Shown: positions 8,450 through 15,542 of the stretch, one piece after another
Numbering within the stretch: position 1 is the stretch's first letter
How the letters are laid out: each line of letters begins with the position of its first letter
Source: Labilithrix sp.
GTDB taxonomy: Bacteria > Myxococcota > Polyangia > Polyangiales > Polyangiaceae
Reading direction: 5' to 3'
NCBI GenBank assembly: GCA_028287035.1
Contig: JAQBQL010000092.1
Location: forward strand, 1 to 25,711
DNA length: 25,711 nucleotides
Translations under genes and position numbers: made by a program
The notes under the pieces: model-generated
Seen by the model: only the letters and a program-made list of their open reading frames with translations
The model's database searches: none
Told to the model about the DNA's origin: nothing

Positions 8450-8931
8450 GCGCGCGCCTCCCTCTCTCGCTCGTCGTCGCGATGGCCGACGATCGCGCCA
8501 TCGGCAAGGACGGCCAGGTGCCGTGGCGCATCCCCGAGGATCTCCGCTTCTTCAAGAACGTCACCATGGGCCACGCCATCGTCATGGGCCGCAAGACGTG
8601 GGACGAGGTCGGAAGGCCGCTGCCCGGCCGCCGCAACCTCGTCGTGAGCCGGACGCCGGGCCTCCGGCTCGAGGGCGCGGAGGTGTTCGGCTCGCTCGAG
8701 GAGGCGGTGATGGCGGCGCGTGCGAGCGATCCCGAGCCCTTCGTCATCGGCGGCTCGCACCTCTACGCGGCGGCGCTGCCGATCGCGACGCGTCTCTACC
8801 TGACCGAGGTGCACCGCACCGTCGAGGGGGCAGACACGTTCTTCCCGCCGTTCGACCGGAGCGAATGGCGCGAGGTGGAGCGCCGCGCCGCCGAGACGGA
8901 AGGGGTGGAGTTCGTCACGCTCGAGCGGTAG
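8446..8931 (+). CDS. folA: Dihydrofolate reductase
   Basis: DHFR reduces dihydrofolate to tetrahydrofolate with NADPH. The 161-residue product has the expected length and motifs: [16 protein letters not shown] at the start, [13 protein letters not shown] with the catalytic acid at D32, the NADPH-binding [16 protein letters not shown], and the second dinucleotide motif [14 protein letters not shown], followed by TRLYLTEVH. It starts inside the thyA stop (4-bp overlap), the standard pairing of these two genes, and ends 10 bp before the next gene, which may share the transcript. Confidence 0.96.
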   Translation: MSARLPLSLVVAMADDRAIGKDGQVPWRIPEDLRFFKNVTMGHAIVMGRKTWDEVGRPLPGRRNLVVSRTPGLRLEGAEVFGSLEEAVMAARASDPEPFVIGGSHLYAAALPIATRLYLTEVHRTVEGADTFFPPFDRSEWREVERRAAETEGVEFVTLER

Positions 8932-8941
8932 AAGCAGTGTC

Positions 8942-9289
8942 GTGAACGTCCGTTCCGCCCTGCTCTCGTGCTCCTGCGTGCTGGGGCTCGTCCTCGCGAC
9001 GATGTCGACCTCGTGCCACGCGTTCGAGCCGTCGAGCAAGCCGACCGACGCGTGCCGGGCCGACTGCAAGAAGCTCGCGTCGCGCTCGTGCAGCGAGTCC
9101 GAGTGCGCGCGCGGCTGCGAGTTCATCCTCGACCGCCTCGTCGAGAAGGAAGGCAAGAACGTCGTCGCCTGCGTGGCCCGTGCGCCGCGCCGCTGCTCCG
9201 ACGTGGTGTGGGCGGACTGCGCGTCGCGCGTCGGCGCCCATGTCGACGGCGGCCCGCCCGCTCCCGGCCCGCCCGAGGAATACGAATGA
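8942..9289 (+). CDS. Small exported cysteine-rich protein with twin CX3C motifs
   Basis: A 115-residue protein of no family I recognise. It starts at GTG 8942 with a hydrophobic signal segment (about 5-25) ending in MSTSC; C25 could be lipidated, though the box is weak. The mature part has eight cysteines (38, 42, 50, 55, 59, 77, 85, 93), including two CX3C motifs (C38-C42 and C55-C59), an even number that suggests up to four disulfides. The last 15 residues are Pro/Gly/Glu-rich and probably unstructured. It starts 10 bp after folA and its stop overlaps the next start by 4 bp (ATGA at 9286-9289), so it is probably translated together with the BtuF-like protein. Codon use is like its neighbours. 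That it is a real gene rests on the overlap, the signal peptide and the cysteine spacing. Confidence 0.75.
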   Translation: MNVRSALLSCSCVLGLVLATMSTSCHAFEPSSKPTDACRADCKKLASRSCSESECARGCEFILDRLVEKEGKNVVACVARAPRRCSDVVWADCASRVGAHVDGGPPAPGPPEEYE

Positions 9290-10182
9290 TCGTCGAGATC
9301 CAGGACGACCTGAAGCGGAAGCTGCTCTTCGGCACGGCGCCGAAGCGGGTCGTCAGCCTCGTCCCGAGCGACACGTACAGCGTCGCGGCGCTCGGCTGCG
9401 GCGGCGCCCTCGTCGGCCGCACCGACTACTGCGAGCTTCCGGCCGAGGTCGTCGCCGGCATTCCGAGCGTGGGCGGCACGAAGAATCCCGACGTCGACGC
9501 GATCTGCGCGCTCGAGCCCGACCTCGTCATCGCCAACCAGGAAGAGAATACGAAGAAGGACCTCGAGGAGCTCGCGCAGCGCGGGATCAAGGTGCTCGTG
9601 TGCTTCCCGAAGCGCGCGGCCGACGGCATCGCTCATCTCGCGCGGCTCGCCAGGGTGTTCCGGGTCGATCAGGAGCCGGAGGTCCGCGCCCTGCTCAAGC
9701 AAGGCTACGAGGGCATTCGCGAGGCCGAGCGCGCGCGCGCTCGCCTCGAGCCAATCCCCACGTTCTGCCCGATCTGGATGGACCCGCTGATGACCATCAA
9801 CGGCGACACCTTCATCAGCAGCATGCTCGACCTCGCCGGCGCCTCGAACGTCTTCGTGGACCGCGAGCGGCGCTATCCGCTCGCCGCCGATCTGGGGCTG
9901 CGCGAGGTTCCGCTGAACGGCGACCGCACGCGCGGGCGCGACGTGCGCTACCCGCGGATCACGAAGGAGGAGCTCGTCACCAGGGCGCCGTCGCTCGTGC
10001 TCCTCCCCGACGAGCCGCATCCGTTCAGCGAGGAGGACGCGGAGGTCTTCCGCGCGCTGCCCATCCCCGCCGCCGAGCGCCGCGCCATCGTGCGCACGGG
10101 CGGCAAGGATCTCTGCTGGTACGGCGCGTGGACCATCGAGGGCCTCACGCGCCTCCGCGCGCTCGTCGACGGATTCCGCTGA
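9286..10182 (+). CDS. BtuF-like helical-backbone metal receptor protein without signal peptide
   Basis: The fold is that of periplasmic binding proteins for cobalamin or ferric siderophores (BtuF/FhuD type). The 298-residue product opens with KRVVSLVPSDTYSVAALG, the usual first strand and helix, then GRTDYCELP, IPSVGGTKNPDVDAI, LEPDLVIANQEEN and the backbone-helix region near FPKRAADGIAHLARLARVF; the second lobe follows from about residue 155 (TFCPIWMDPLMTINGDTFI). It lacks any N-terminal signal peptide, so as annotated it is cytoplasmic, unlike transport BtuF. No ABC permease or ATPase lies in the window. The ATG at 9286 overlaps the stop of the cysteine-rich gene, which fixes the start well. 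Ligand unknown; cobalamin, a corrinoid or another metal complex are all possible. It ends 7 bp from the convergent lipoprotein gene. Confidence 0.8.
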   Translation: MIVEIQDDLKRKLLFGTAPKRVVSLVPSDTYSVAALGCGGALVGRTDYCELPAEVVAGIPSVGGTKNPDVDAICALEPDLVIANQEENTKKDLEELAQRGIKVLVCFPKRAADGIAHLARLARVFRVDQEPEVRALLKQGYEGIREAERARARLEPIPTFCPIWMDPLMTINGDTFISSMLDLAGASNVFVDRERRYPLAADLGLREVPLNGDRTRGRDVRYPRITKEELVTRAPSLVLLPDEPHPFSEEDAEVFRALPIPAAERRAIVRTGGKDLCWYGAWTIEGLTRLRALVDGFR

Positions 10183-10195
10183 TCTTCGTTCAGCG
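10177..10195. terminator. Stem-loop containing both convergent stop codons (BtuF-like / lipoprotein)
   Basis: CGCTGA (10177-10182) pairs with TCAGCG (10190-10195) around a 7-nt loop. The plus-strand TGA and the minus-strand TGA are both inside the stem. There is no T-run. The stem is symmetric and could end transcription in both directions. A near-identical arrangement occurs at 22139-22155. Confidence 0.4.
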
Positions 10196-11245
10196 CACCG
10201 AGCGGTGGACGACGACCGGGTCGCCCGCGGAGCCGTCGCTCGCCTGGTGCCGGACCACCCACGTGATGTCGGCGCCCGGGGCGGAGACGCCCTGGAACGA
10301 GACCGGCGGCCCGAAGGCTGCGTAGGGCGAGAGCACGCCGGCGCCGATGACGTCGCTCGCGCCCGTCACGAGCAGGTGGGAGGCCTCGGGCAGCGTCGTG
10401 TGAGCGCCGACCGTGAGGAGGTTCGCGCTCGTGAGGAGCTCCGGCATCGGAGAGTCGCCGACGTCGACGGCGAGGACGACGCCGCCCTTCTTCGCGAACG
10501 ACCCGAGCGGACCGGCCCACGTGGGCCCGACCGCCGCCGGGTCGACGGCGCTCGCGTCGTGGATGATGACGATGTCGTAGAAGCGGCTCAGCGCCGACGA
10601 CGTGAGCGAGCCCGGCGAGGAGGCGTGGGTGAACTTGATCTTGCGGCTGATGCCGGCCGTGGCGAGGTACTTCAGCTGCGCGACGGCGGCGGGAGAGGCG
10701 CCGTCCTCGAACGACAGCACCCGGATGGGATCGGTGGTCGGGATGCTCATCGCGTTGACGAGCACCCTCGTCTGCGCAGAGCCGGGGCTCGCGTTGGTGT
10801 AGTCGTGGCCCACGAGGACCACGTCACCGGGGGTCGCGCCCTGGCATTCGCCGGCGACGCAGATGTTGGAGGCGCAGACCTTGCCGCAGGCTCCGCAGTT
10901 GAGCGGATCGCTCTCGACCGAGATGCATCGTCCCGCGCAGAAGACGAGGGGCGGCGTGCACGTGGTCTCGTTGCCGGCATCGACCTCGTACGGCGGCTTC
11001 ACCGCGACGATGTCGCCGCCGTCACTCCCGCCGTCCGCGGGCGTGGGCTCGGCATCGGGAACCGCTCCGTCGGGGAGGGGCGCCTGGTCGATCTGCGAGG
11101 GCGGCGCGTCCGCGGGGGTGGCCACGCACACGTCGCCGTCGAGCACGAAGCCCTCGCGGCAGCGGCCACCGACGAGCGCATTCTCGATCCCGCAGCCGGC
11201 GACCAGCAGGAGAACGAAGGACGGAAGGACGGAGAAGGTTTTCAC
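10190..11245 (-). CDS. Lipoprotein with myxobacterial-type cysteine motif and a Rossmann-like C-terminal domain
   Basis: A 351-residue lipoprotein. The signal peptide ends in VAGC (C18). Residues 20-90 are Pro/Asp/Gly-rich linker, preceded by a short CREGFVLDGDVC loop. A cysteine module follows (about 93-135), with the pattern C-x5-C...DPLNCGACGKVC...C, common in secreted proteins of myxobacteria. The C-terminal 200 residues alternate strands and helices (GDVVLVGHDYT, IRVLSFEDGAS, YDIVIIHDAS, KKGGVVLAVDVGD) and look like an alpha/beta sandwich, perhaps GATase1/ThuA-like; no catalytic residues are evident, so no activity is claimed. The GTG start at 11245 overlaps the stop of the OmpA gene (GTGA), with GAGG upstream, so translation is coupled. 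It should act at the outer membrane or cell surface. Confidence 0.8.
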   Translation of the reverse strand: MKTFSVLPSFVLLLVAGCGIENALVGGRCREGFVLDGDVCVATPADAPPSQIDQAPLPDGAVPDAEPTPADGGSDGGDIVAVKPPYEVDAGNETTCTPPLVFCAGRCISVESDPLNCGACGKVCASNICVAGECQGATPGDVVLVGHDYTNASPGSAQTRVLVNAMSIPTTDPIRVLSFEDGASPAAVAQLKYLATAGISRKIKFTHASSPGSLTSSALSRFYDIVIIHDASAVDPAAVGPTWAGPLGSFAKKGGVVLAVDVGDSPMPELLTSANLLTVGAHTTLPEASHLLVTGASDVIGAGVLSPYAAFGPPVSFQGVSAPGADITWVVRHQASDGSAGDPVVVHRSVR

Positions 11246-12354
11246 GGCTCACCTCGGTTACCAGAAGAAGGAGAAGGCATACCGACCGTGGACCGCCCGC
11301 CGACCGTCCCGGTCACGATGAACTCGACCCGGCGGTTCCGGATCTCGGGCAGAGCGGTGGGAACGAGCAGCTTCGACTTGCCGTAACCCACGACGCGGAG
11401 GCGCTGCTCCTGCACGCCGAAGTGCACGAGCATCGCGCGCGTGCTCGCGGCGCGGGCTTCGGACAGTCGCATGTTGAAGTCGTCGGTGCCGCGCGCGTCG
11501 GCGTGACCCTCGATGCTCACCTCGAGGATCTCCGGATGCTGGGTGAGCAGCCGCGCCACGTTGCGGACCAGGCCGAAGCTCCGCGACCGGATGCGCGGGC
11601 TACCGAACTCGAAGTGGATGACATCGTCGAGCACGATGCGGTCGTCGACGAGCGTGACCTGTGGGGTCGGACAGCCCGCCGGGACCTCCTCGGAAGCGTC
11701 GTCGATGATCGGGCAGTAGTCGTCGGCCTGGGCGACGCCGTCGAACTCGGGGTAGGGAGCCGGAGCCCGTTCGGGGAGGACCGGCGGCGCGGCGGGCCTT
11801 CGCTCGGTCGCGCCGAGGCTGACCTGGAGCCCCGCCCAGAGGACGTGGGCGTCGTCGGGCCGGAACGTCACGTCCGACTGCATGATCTGGGTGAAGCCGA
11901 CGAAGGGACCGACATCCCACCGGCCCTTGCGCGAGACGCGGAAGTCCCACCCGAGGTGCGCGTCGAGCGCGACGCGTGACTCGCCGCCGGTCTGCGCGAT
12001 GCCGCCGTTGGCGTCGATCCAGGGACCGGCGACCATCATCCCGCCGAGCGGCCGGAAGCGGACGCCGACCGTGCCGGTGAAGGCGCTGCCCGTCGACTGC
12101 TTGGCGACCGTGGTGTCGGTCGGCGCCTGGTCGGAGGAGAGGACGATGGCGCCCCCCGAGGCCTGGAAGCCGAACACGTTGCCGACGGGGAGCTCCACGG
12201 TGGCCGAGCCACCGCCGCCCGCGCCGAACTCGTGTTCCTGGGTACCGCCGATGGCGTGGGCTGCGCCGCCGGTCACGTGGACCCGGGGCTCGTCCGCGTT
12301 CGCGACGCCGGCCCAGAGAAGGGCCGAGAGGATGCTCAAGGTATTTATCCGCAC
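11242..12354 (-). CDS. OmpA-family outer-membrane protein with peptidoglycan-binding C-terminal domain
   Basis: A 370-residue protein with a signal peptide cut near GVANADE. Residues 25-195 are glycine-rich alternating strands like a small beta-barrel (FGAGGGGSATVELP, GTVGVRFRPLGG, VGPFVGFTQIMQ). A short linker (DDYCPIIDDASEEVPAGCP) carries two cysteines. The OmpA domain at about 235-355 has VIHFEFGSPRIRS, then SIEGHADARGTDDFNMRLSE and the closing RNRRVEFIVTG; the Asp and Arg of these motifs bind diaminopimelate in peptidoglycan. A Ser/Gly-rich tail ends the chain. It would tie the outer membrane to the cell wall. The GTG start at 12354 gives a normal signal peptide. It follows the GNAT gene by 31 bp and is translationally coupled to the downstream lipoprotein, a likely physical partner. 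Confidence 0.88.
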   Translation of the reverse strand: MRINTLSILSALLWAGVANADEPRVHVTGGAAHAIGGTQEHEFGAGGGGSATVELPVGNVFGFQASGGAIVLSSDQAPTDTTVAKQSTGSAFTGTVGVRFRPLGGMMVAGPWIDANGGIAQTGGESRVALDAHLGWDFRVSRKGRWDVGPFVGFTQIMQSDVTFRPDDAHVLWAGLQVSLGATERRPAAPPVLPERAPAPYPEFDGVAQADDYCPIIDDASEEVPAGCPTPQVTLVDDRIVLDDVIHFEFGSPRIRSRSFGLVRNVARLLTQHPEILEVSIEGHADARGTDDFNMRLSEARAASTRAMLVHFGVQEQRLRVVGYGKSKLLVPTALPEIRNRRVEFIVTGTVGGRSTVGMPSPSSGNRGEP

Positions 12355-12385
12355 GTCTGGCCCAACGGCCCGACCGCGAGCGGAA

Positions 12386-12967
12386 TTAACGGGTGCGCGG
12401 ATCGGTGACGAGCAGCGCGAAGACTGCGTGGTCTAGCCAGCGGCCGTGGCAGCGCTCGGCCTGGCGAGCGATGCCCTCGAAACGGAACCCGAGGCGCCGG
12501 ATGACCGCGAGCGACAGGTGATTGTCGGTCGCCGCCGCCACGCGGACGCGATGCGCGTTCAGCGGACCGAACGCCCAGTCCAGTACGGCCTTGCCGGCCT
12601 CGCTCATCAGGCCCCGACCCTCGGTATCCTTGCGGAGCCAGTAGCCGAGCTCGACGCTCTCGTGCAGATGGGCGAACGCCTCGAGGCCGATCACGCCGAT
12701 GAACTTGCGGGTGGCGCGGTCACGGATCGAAAAGCGGCACGCGCGCGACGCGTCCCAGTCGGAGGCGCTCGCCTCCGCGTAGCGGGCGCTCGACTCGAGA
12801 TCGCTGTTGAAGGGCACCCAGGGCAGCCACGGCTCGAGCGAGGCGCGGGAGCTCTCGACCGAGTTCCACAGGTCGCGGGAGTCGGTCGCGTCGAGCGGGT
12901 GCAGGAGGAGGCGCGCCGTCTCGAGCGGACGTGAGCGAACCTCGGTTCGAGGAGGTACGGCCAGCAC
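12386..12967 (-). CDS. GNAT-family N-acetyltransferase, RimJ/RimL type
   Basis: These enzymes transfer acetyl from acetyl-CoA to protein N-termini or small amines. The 193-residue product begins with the family-typical RSRPLETARLLLHPLDATD and continues with PWLPWV, RDRATRKFIGVIGLEA, ELGYWLRKDTEGRGLMSEA (acetyl-CoA loop region) and NHLSLAVIRRLGFRFEGIARQ, the NxxSxxxxxxxGF motif that marks the RimJ/RimL subgroup. The substrate cannot be told. The start used is GTG 12967; it has no strong ribosome-binding site, so a later start is possible, but the first conserved block begins only 12 residues in. It sits 27 bp after the unknown small gene and 31 bp before ompA on the same strand. Confidence 0.88.
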   Translation of the reverse strand: MLAVPPRTEVRSRPLETARLLLHPLDATDSRDLWNSVESSRASLEPWLPWVPFNSDLESSARYAEASASDWDASRACRFSIRDRATRKFIGVIGLEAFAHLHESVELGYWLRKDTEGRGLMSEAGKAVLDWAFGPLNAHRVRVAAATDNHLSLAVIRRLGFRFEGIARQAERCHGRWLDHAVFALLVTDPRTR

Positions 12968-12994
12968 CTGGCCAGCCTACCACCGGTTGGCCGC

Positions 12995-13360
12995 TCAGCG
13001 CCTCAACGCCGGAGGCTCGGGGTAAGCGGCGACGACGTTCTTCGCCGGGCGGTCGATGCGCTCGACGGGGCTGGTCACGAGATCACGCCCGTCGGCCGCG
13101 AAGTAGAGGGCCTCGCCCGGCTTCGGCTCGCCCGGGTTCGGGACGATCGCCCCGTTTCCGAAGAACTTCAGGCCGCCGTGGAGCCGTCGACGCACCGCGA
13201 GGTGGCCCTGCAGAAAATCGCCGGTCCGCCGGTCGCGGACCGCGACGCAGAAGCCGTCCTTGAAGTGGTACTCGGTGTTGCGCGTCACGTAGACGCGATG
13301 CCGGCGCCGTTCCGGCGTCTGGGTCGTACCGGTCGCCCGCGATGCTGCTGCCTGGCCCAT
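12995..13360 (-). CDS. Small protein of unknown function, 121 residues
   Basis: I do not recognise a named family. The start chosen is ATG 13360 (MGQAAASRATG), 47 bp after the lolA-like stop; the frame is open further upstream through lolA, but that is a shadow. After about 20 disordered residues comes a compact region: RRRHRVYVTRNTEYHF, then KDGFCVAVRDRRTGDFL, LAVRRRLHGGLKFFGNGA and PNPGEPKPGEALYFAADGRD, ending DLVTSPVERIDRP. Alternating strands, charged turns and conserved-looking Gly/Pro positions suggest a small beta-rich cytoplasmic domain. No signal peptide or membrane segment is visible. GC-rich codon use like its neighbours and tight spacing (47 bp and 27 bp) support it as part of the minus-strand operon. 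Confidence 0.7.
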   Translation of the reverse strand: MGQAAASRATGTTQTPERRRHRVYVTRNTEYHFKDGFCVAVRDRRTGDFLQGHLAVRRRLHGGLKFFGNGAIVPNPGEPKPGEALYFAADGRDLVTSPVERIDRPAKNVVAAYPEPPALRR

Positions 13361-13407
13361 GCCCGCGAGGATGTGGGACAGGTGGGACGTCGGCCAAGTT
13401 TTGCGGG

Positions 13408-14073
13408 CTAGGGACGCATCGTCGCGGGGTCGATGGGCACGTTGATCTGCGCGTTCGAGAACGTGATCTCGATGGCGTCCGACTTGCCCTCGAGCAGCTT
13501 CGCGCGGACCGGCAGCGTGAGGGTCCGGTCGAGCACGATCGTGAAGCCGCGCACGTTGGCGCTGCGGTCCCGGGCGACGCCGGTGATCTCGACCTCCTGG
13601 CCGCGCGACCCGCTGAGCACGTACCGATCCTTGAGCAGGCCGAGGTCGCCGCCGAGGAGCGCGCGCAGGTCGCCGAGCGCCTTCGACACGTTCGCGCCCG
13701 ACGAGGGGACGGTCGCCTTCGAGGAGCGCGTCTTGTAGGAGAGCCCCTCGGGGCCGATGAAGTAGATGACGTCGTCCGGCGCGAGGAGCTCCCACCGCAT
13801 GCGGTCGGGGTCCACGTAGGAGAGCTCGCCGTTCGACTTCACGCTCGTCGCGAGGAGCGACAGCTTCCGGTCCTGCACGAAGCCGGCCTTCAAGGTCCGC
13901 ACGCCCTTGCGCGCGCGGGCGATGTCGGCGAGCAGCGGGTCGAGCTTCGCGCCCTCGAGCCGCTCACCGGCGTCGGGAGCTCCGGCGTCGGCGGGCGACT
14001 GCGCGCGGGCGGCCGGCGCGGTCACGAGACCGAGCGCGAGCACGAGCGGCGTCAGCAAGCGGGACCATCTCAT
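13408..14073 (-). CDS. LolA-like periplasmic lipoprotein carrier
   Basis: LolA ferries lipoproteins from the inner to the outer membrane. The 221-residue product has a signal peptide (RLLTPLVLALGLVTAPAARAQ), a short Ala/Asp linker, and a LolA-type fold from about residue 45: VRTLKAGFVQDRKLSLLA, then GELSYVDPDRMRWELL, DDVIYFIGPEGLSYKT, and late strands such as VEITGVARDR and AIEITFSNAQINVPID. The Phe-x-Gln and Met-Arg-Trp patterns are the usual signatures. Overall similarity to classical LolA is partial, so it may be one of the wider LolA-like carriers linked to lipid or glycolipid gene clusters. Its ATG overlaps the stop of the C45 hydrolase gene by 4 bp (14070-14073), so the two are made together. 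Confidence 0.85.
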   Translation of the reverse strand: MRWSRLLTPLVLALGLVTAPAARAQSPADAGAPDAGERLEGAKLDPLLADIARARKGVRTLKAGFVQDRKLSLLATSVKSNGELSYVDPDRMRWELLAPDDVIYFIGPEGLSYKTRSSKATVPSSGANVSKALGDLRALLGGDLGLLKDRYVLSGSRGQEVEITGVARDRSANVRGFTIVLDRTLTLPVRAKLLEGKSDAIEITFSNAQINVPIDPATMRP

Positions 14074-15542
14074 TGCGGGCCTCGGTATCTCGGGGGCTTG
14101 GCGCCAGGACCCATCAGCGGGCCGCCGGCGCGTTCACGACCCTCGCCGTACCGCTGCGGGTCGGCGAGCACATCATCATCGGCGACCGTCTCGAGCGCGT
14201 CGGGCGGCACCCGACCGCCCTTCATGGAGACGATGGAGGAGAGGTCGATCTTCACGAACTTGCCGGAAAGGTGCGGACCTTCCGACACCCAGGCGGCCCG
14301 GGCCGTCAGATCGAAGACGACGCCGTGCGTCGCGATGAGCGCGTCGATGCTGCGCCGGTCCCCGAGCAGGCACGTCTGGCCGCCCGCGCAGCGGTGATCC
14401 CGCAGCATGCCGACCGCGCTCGCGATGGTGGCGGCGTGCGGGCCGACGGCCGCGACGAGCTCGTCCGCGCGCGCCCGCCGCGGAAGCGTGGTCGTGCTCG
14501 CGCGGACCTTCTGGTCACGCGGGTCGTCGCGGAGCGGTCCCTCGAAGTGGTTCGTCACCGCCATGCGCGCCGGGTCCTCGCCCTCGCGGACGAACGCCGG
14601 GACGCCGGGCGCGCGCTCCACGACCGCGAAGTGGCCCTTCGCGTCGCCGACGAAGACGAGGTGCGAGACCATGACCTCCTGGCGCGCGAGGATCGCGATC
14701 GCCTCCGCCGCGTCGTGCGCTTGCTCGAGCGTCTCGCGGAGCGAGAACGCGACCGGGAGGCCGGTGGTGCTCGGCTCGCGCGCGCGGCCGCCGTTCACCG
14801 CGACCGCCACGCCCTCCGCGTTCATCCCGGTGACCACGCCGACGAGACCCGGCCACGCGACGCTCGCGAACGGGATCTTGCCGTCCTCGTGCACGACGAA
14901 CACCGCCTTGTCCTGGTCGAACACGTCGGCGGCCTCGAAGTCGAAGGCGCGTGCGAAGAGCGCGTGGTTGTCGGCGGTGGCGGCGGGGCCGAGGCCGAAG
15001 GCGGTGCATCCGAGCAGCGGCGAGTGCTCGAAGCTGAGCGCGATGTCGTAGAGCGCGTGGAGGAACACCATGCGCGGGTACGTTGGCATGTGCGTCGCGA
15101 ACGGGTCGGGCGTGAACGCTGCCGCCTCGGCGGCCAGCTCCCGGCGACGCGGCTCGGGGAAGCCGGCGTCGACGTGCCGGTAGCGTAGGCGGCCGGCGTC
15201 GAACATGATCATGCGCGCCGGCGCGAACGGCACCACGCTCGCGAAGCCGTCCCACATCACGCCCTCGTTCGCGAGCATGCGGTCGCGGAGGAGCGTGCTG
15301 TGCTGGGTGCCGATCTCCTCGGGCGATCCGGCGAGGTACGCGAGCCGGACGCCTCGTACCGTGGACCAGCCGCCCCCGGCACGCCGGACGCCGTCGTGCT
15401 CCTCCAGCGTGAGCGCCCGGGGATGGATGGGCGGCGGCGCGAGCTTCGCCAGCTGGCCGATCGCAACGTGCGCGGCGAACGGGAGCGCCACGATCCCGGC
15501 GAGCGCGATGAGCTTCTTCCGGTGACGCCGCGCGAAGCTCAT
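14070..15542 (-). CDS. Membrane-anchored C45-family (acyl-transferase/choloylglycine-hydrolase-like) Ntn hydrolase
   Basis: C45-type enzymes (penicillin acyltransferase and relatives) cut or transfer amide-linked acyl groups after cleaving themselves before a catalytic cysteine. The 490-residue product has a basic start and one hydrophobic anchor (about 10-30), then VRGVRLAYLAGSPEEIGTQH, typical of the family. The likely nucleophile is C179 in PLLGCTAFGLGP, with Gly at -1 as in self-processing members, followed by LFARAFDFE (the R-x-x-D element), GLVGVVTGMNAEGVAVAVNG and FVGDAKGHFAVVE. Later blocks include AVTNHFEG. It would act in the periplasm. It overlaps by 4 bp with both the upstream glycosyltransferase (15539-15542) and the downstream lolA-like gene, so all three are coupled. 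The substrate is unknown; an acyl-amide on a lipid, lipoprotein or peptide is possible. Confidence 0.82.
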   Translation of the reverse strand: MSFARRHRKKLIALAGIVALPFAAHVAIGQLAKLAPPPIHPRALTLEEHDGVRRAGGGWSTVRGVRLAYLAGSPEEIGTQHSTLLRDRMLANEGVMWDGFASVVPFAPARMIMFDAGRLRYRHVDAGFPEPRRRELAAEAAAFTPDPFATHMPTYPRMVFLHALYDIALSFEHSPLLGCTAFGLGPAATADNHALFARAFDFEAADVFDQDKAVFVVHEDGKIPFASVAWPGLVGVVTGMNAEGVAVAVNGGRAREPSTTGLPVAFSLRETLEQAHDAAEAIAILARQEVMVSHLVFVGDAKGHFAVVERAPGVPAFVREGEDPARMAVTNHFEGPLRDDPRDQKVRASTTTLPRRARADELVAAVGPHAATIASAVGMLRDHRCAGGQTCLLGDRRSIDALIATHGVVFDLTARAAWVSEGPHLSGKFVKIDLSSIVSMKGGRVPPDALETVADDDVLADPQRYGEGRERAGGPLMGPGAKPPRYRGPQ

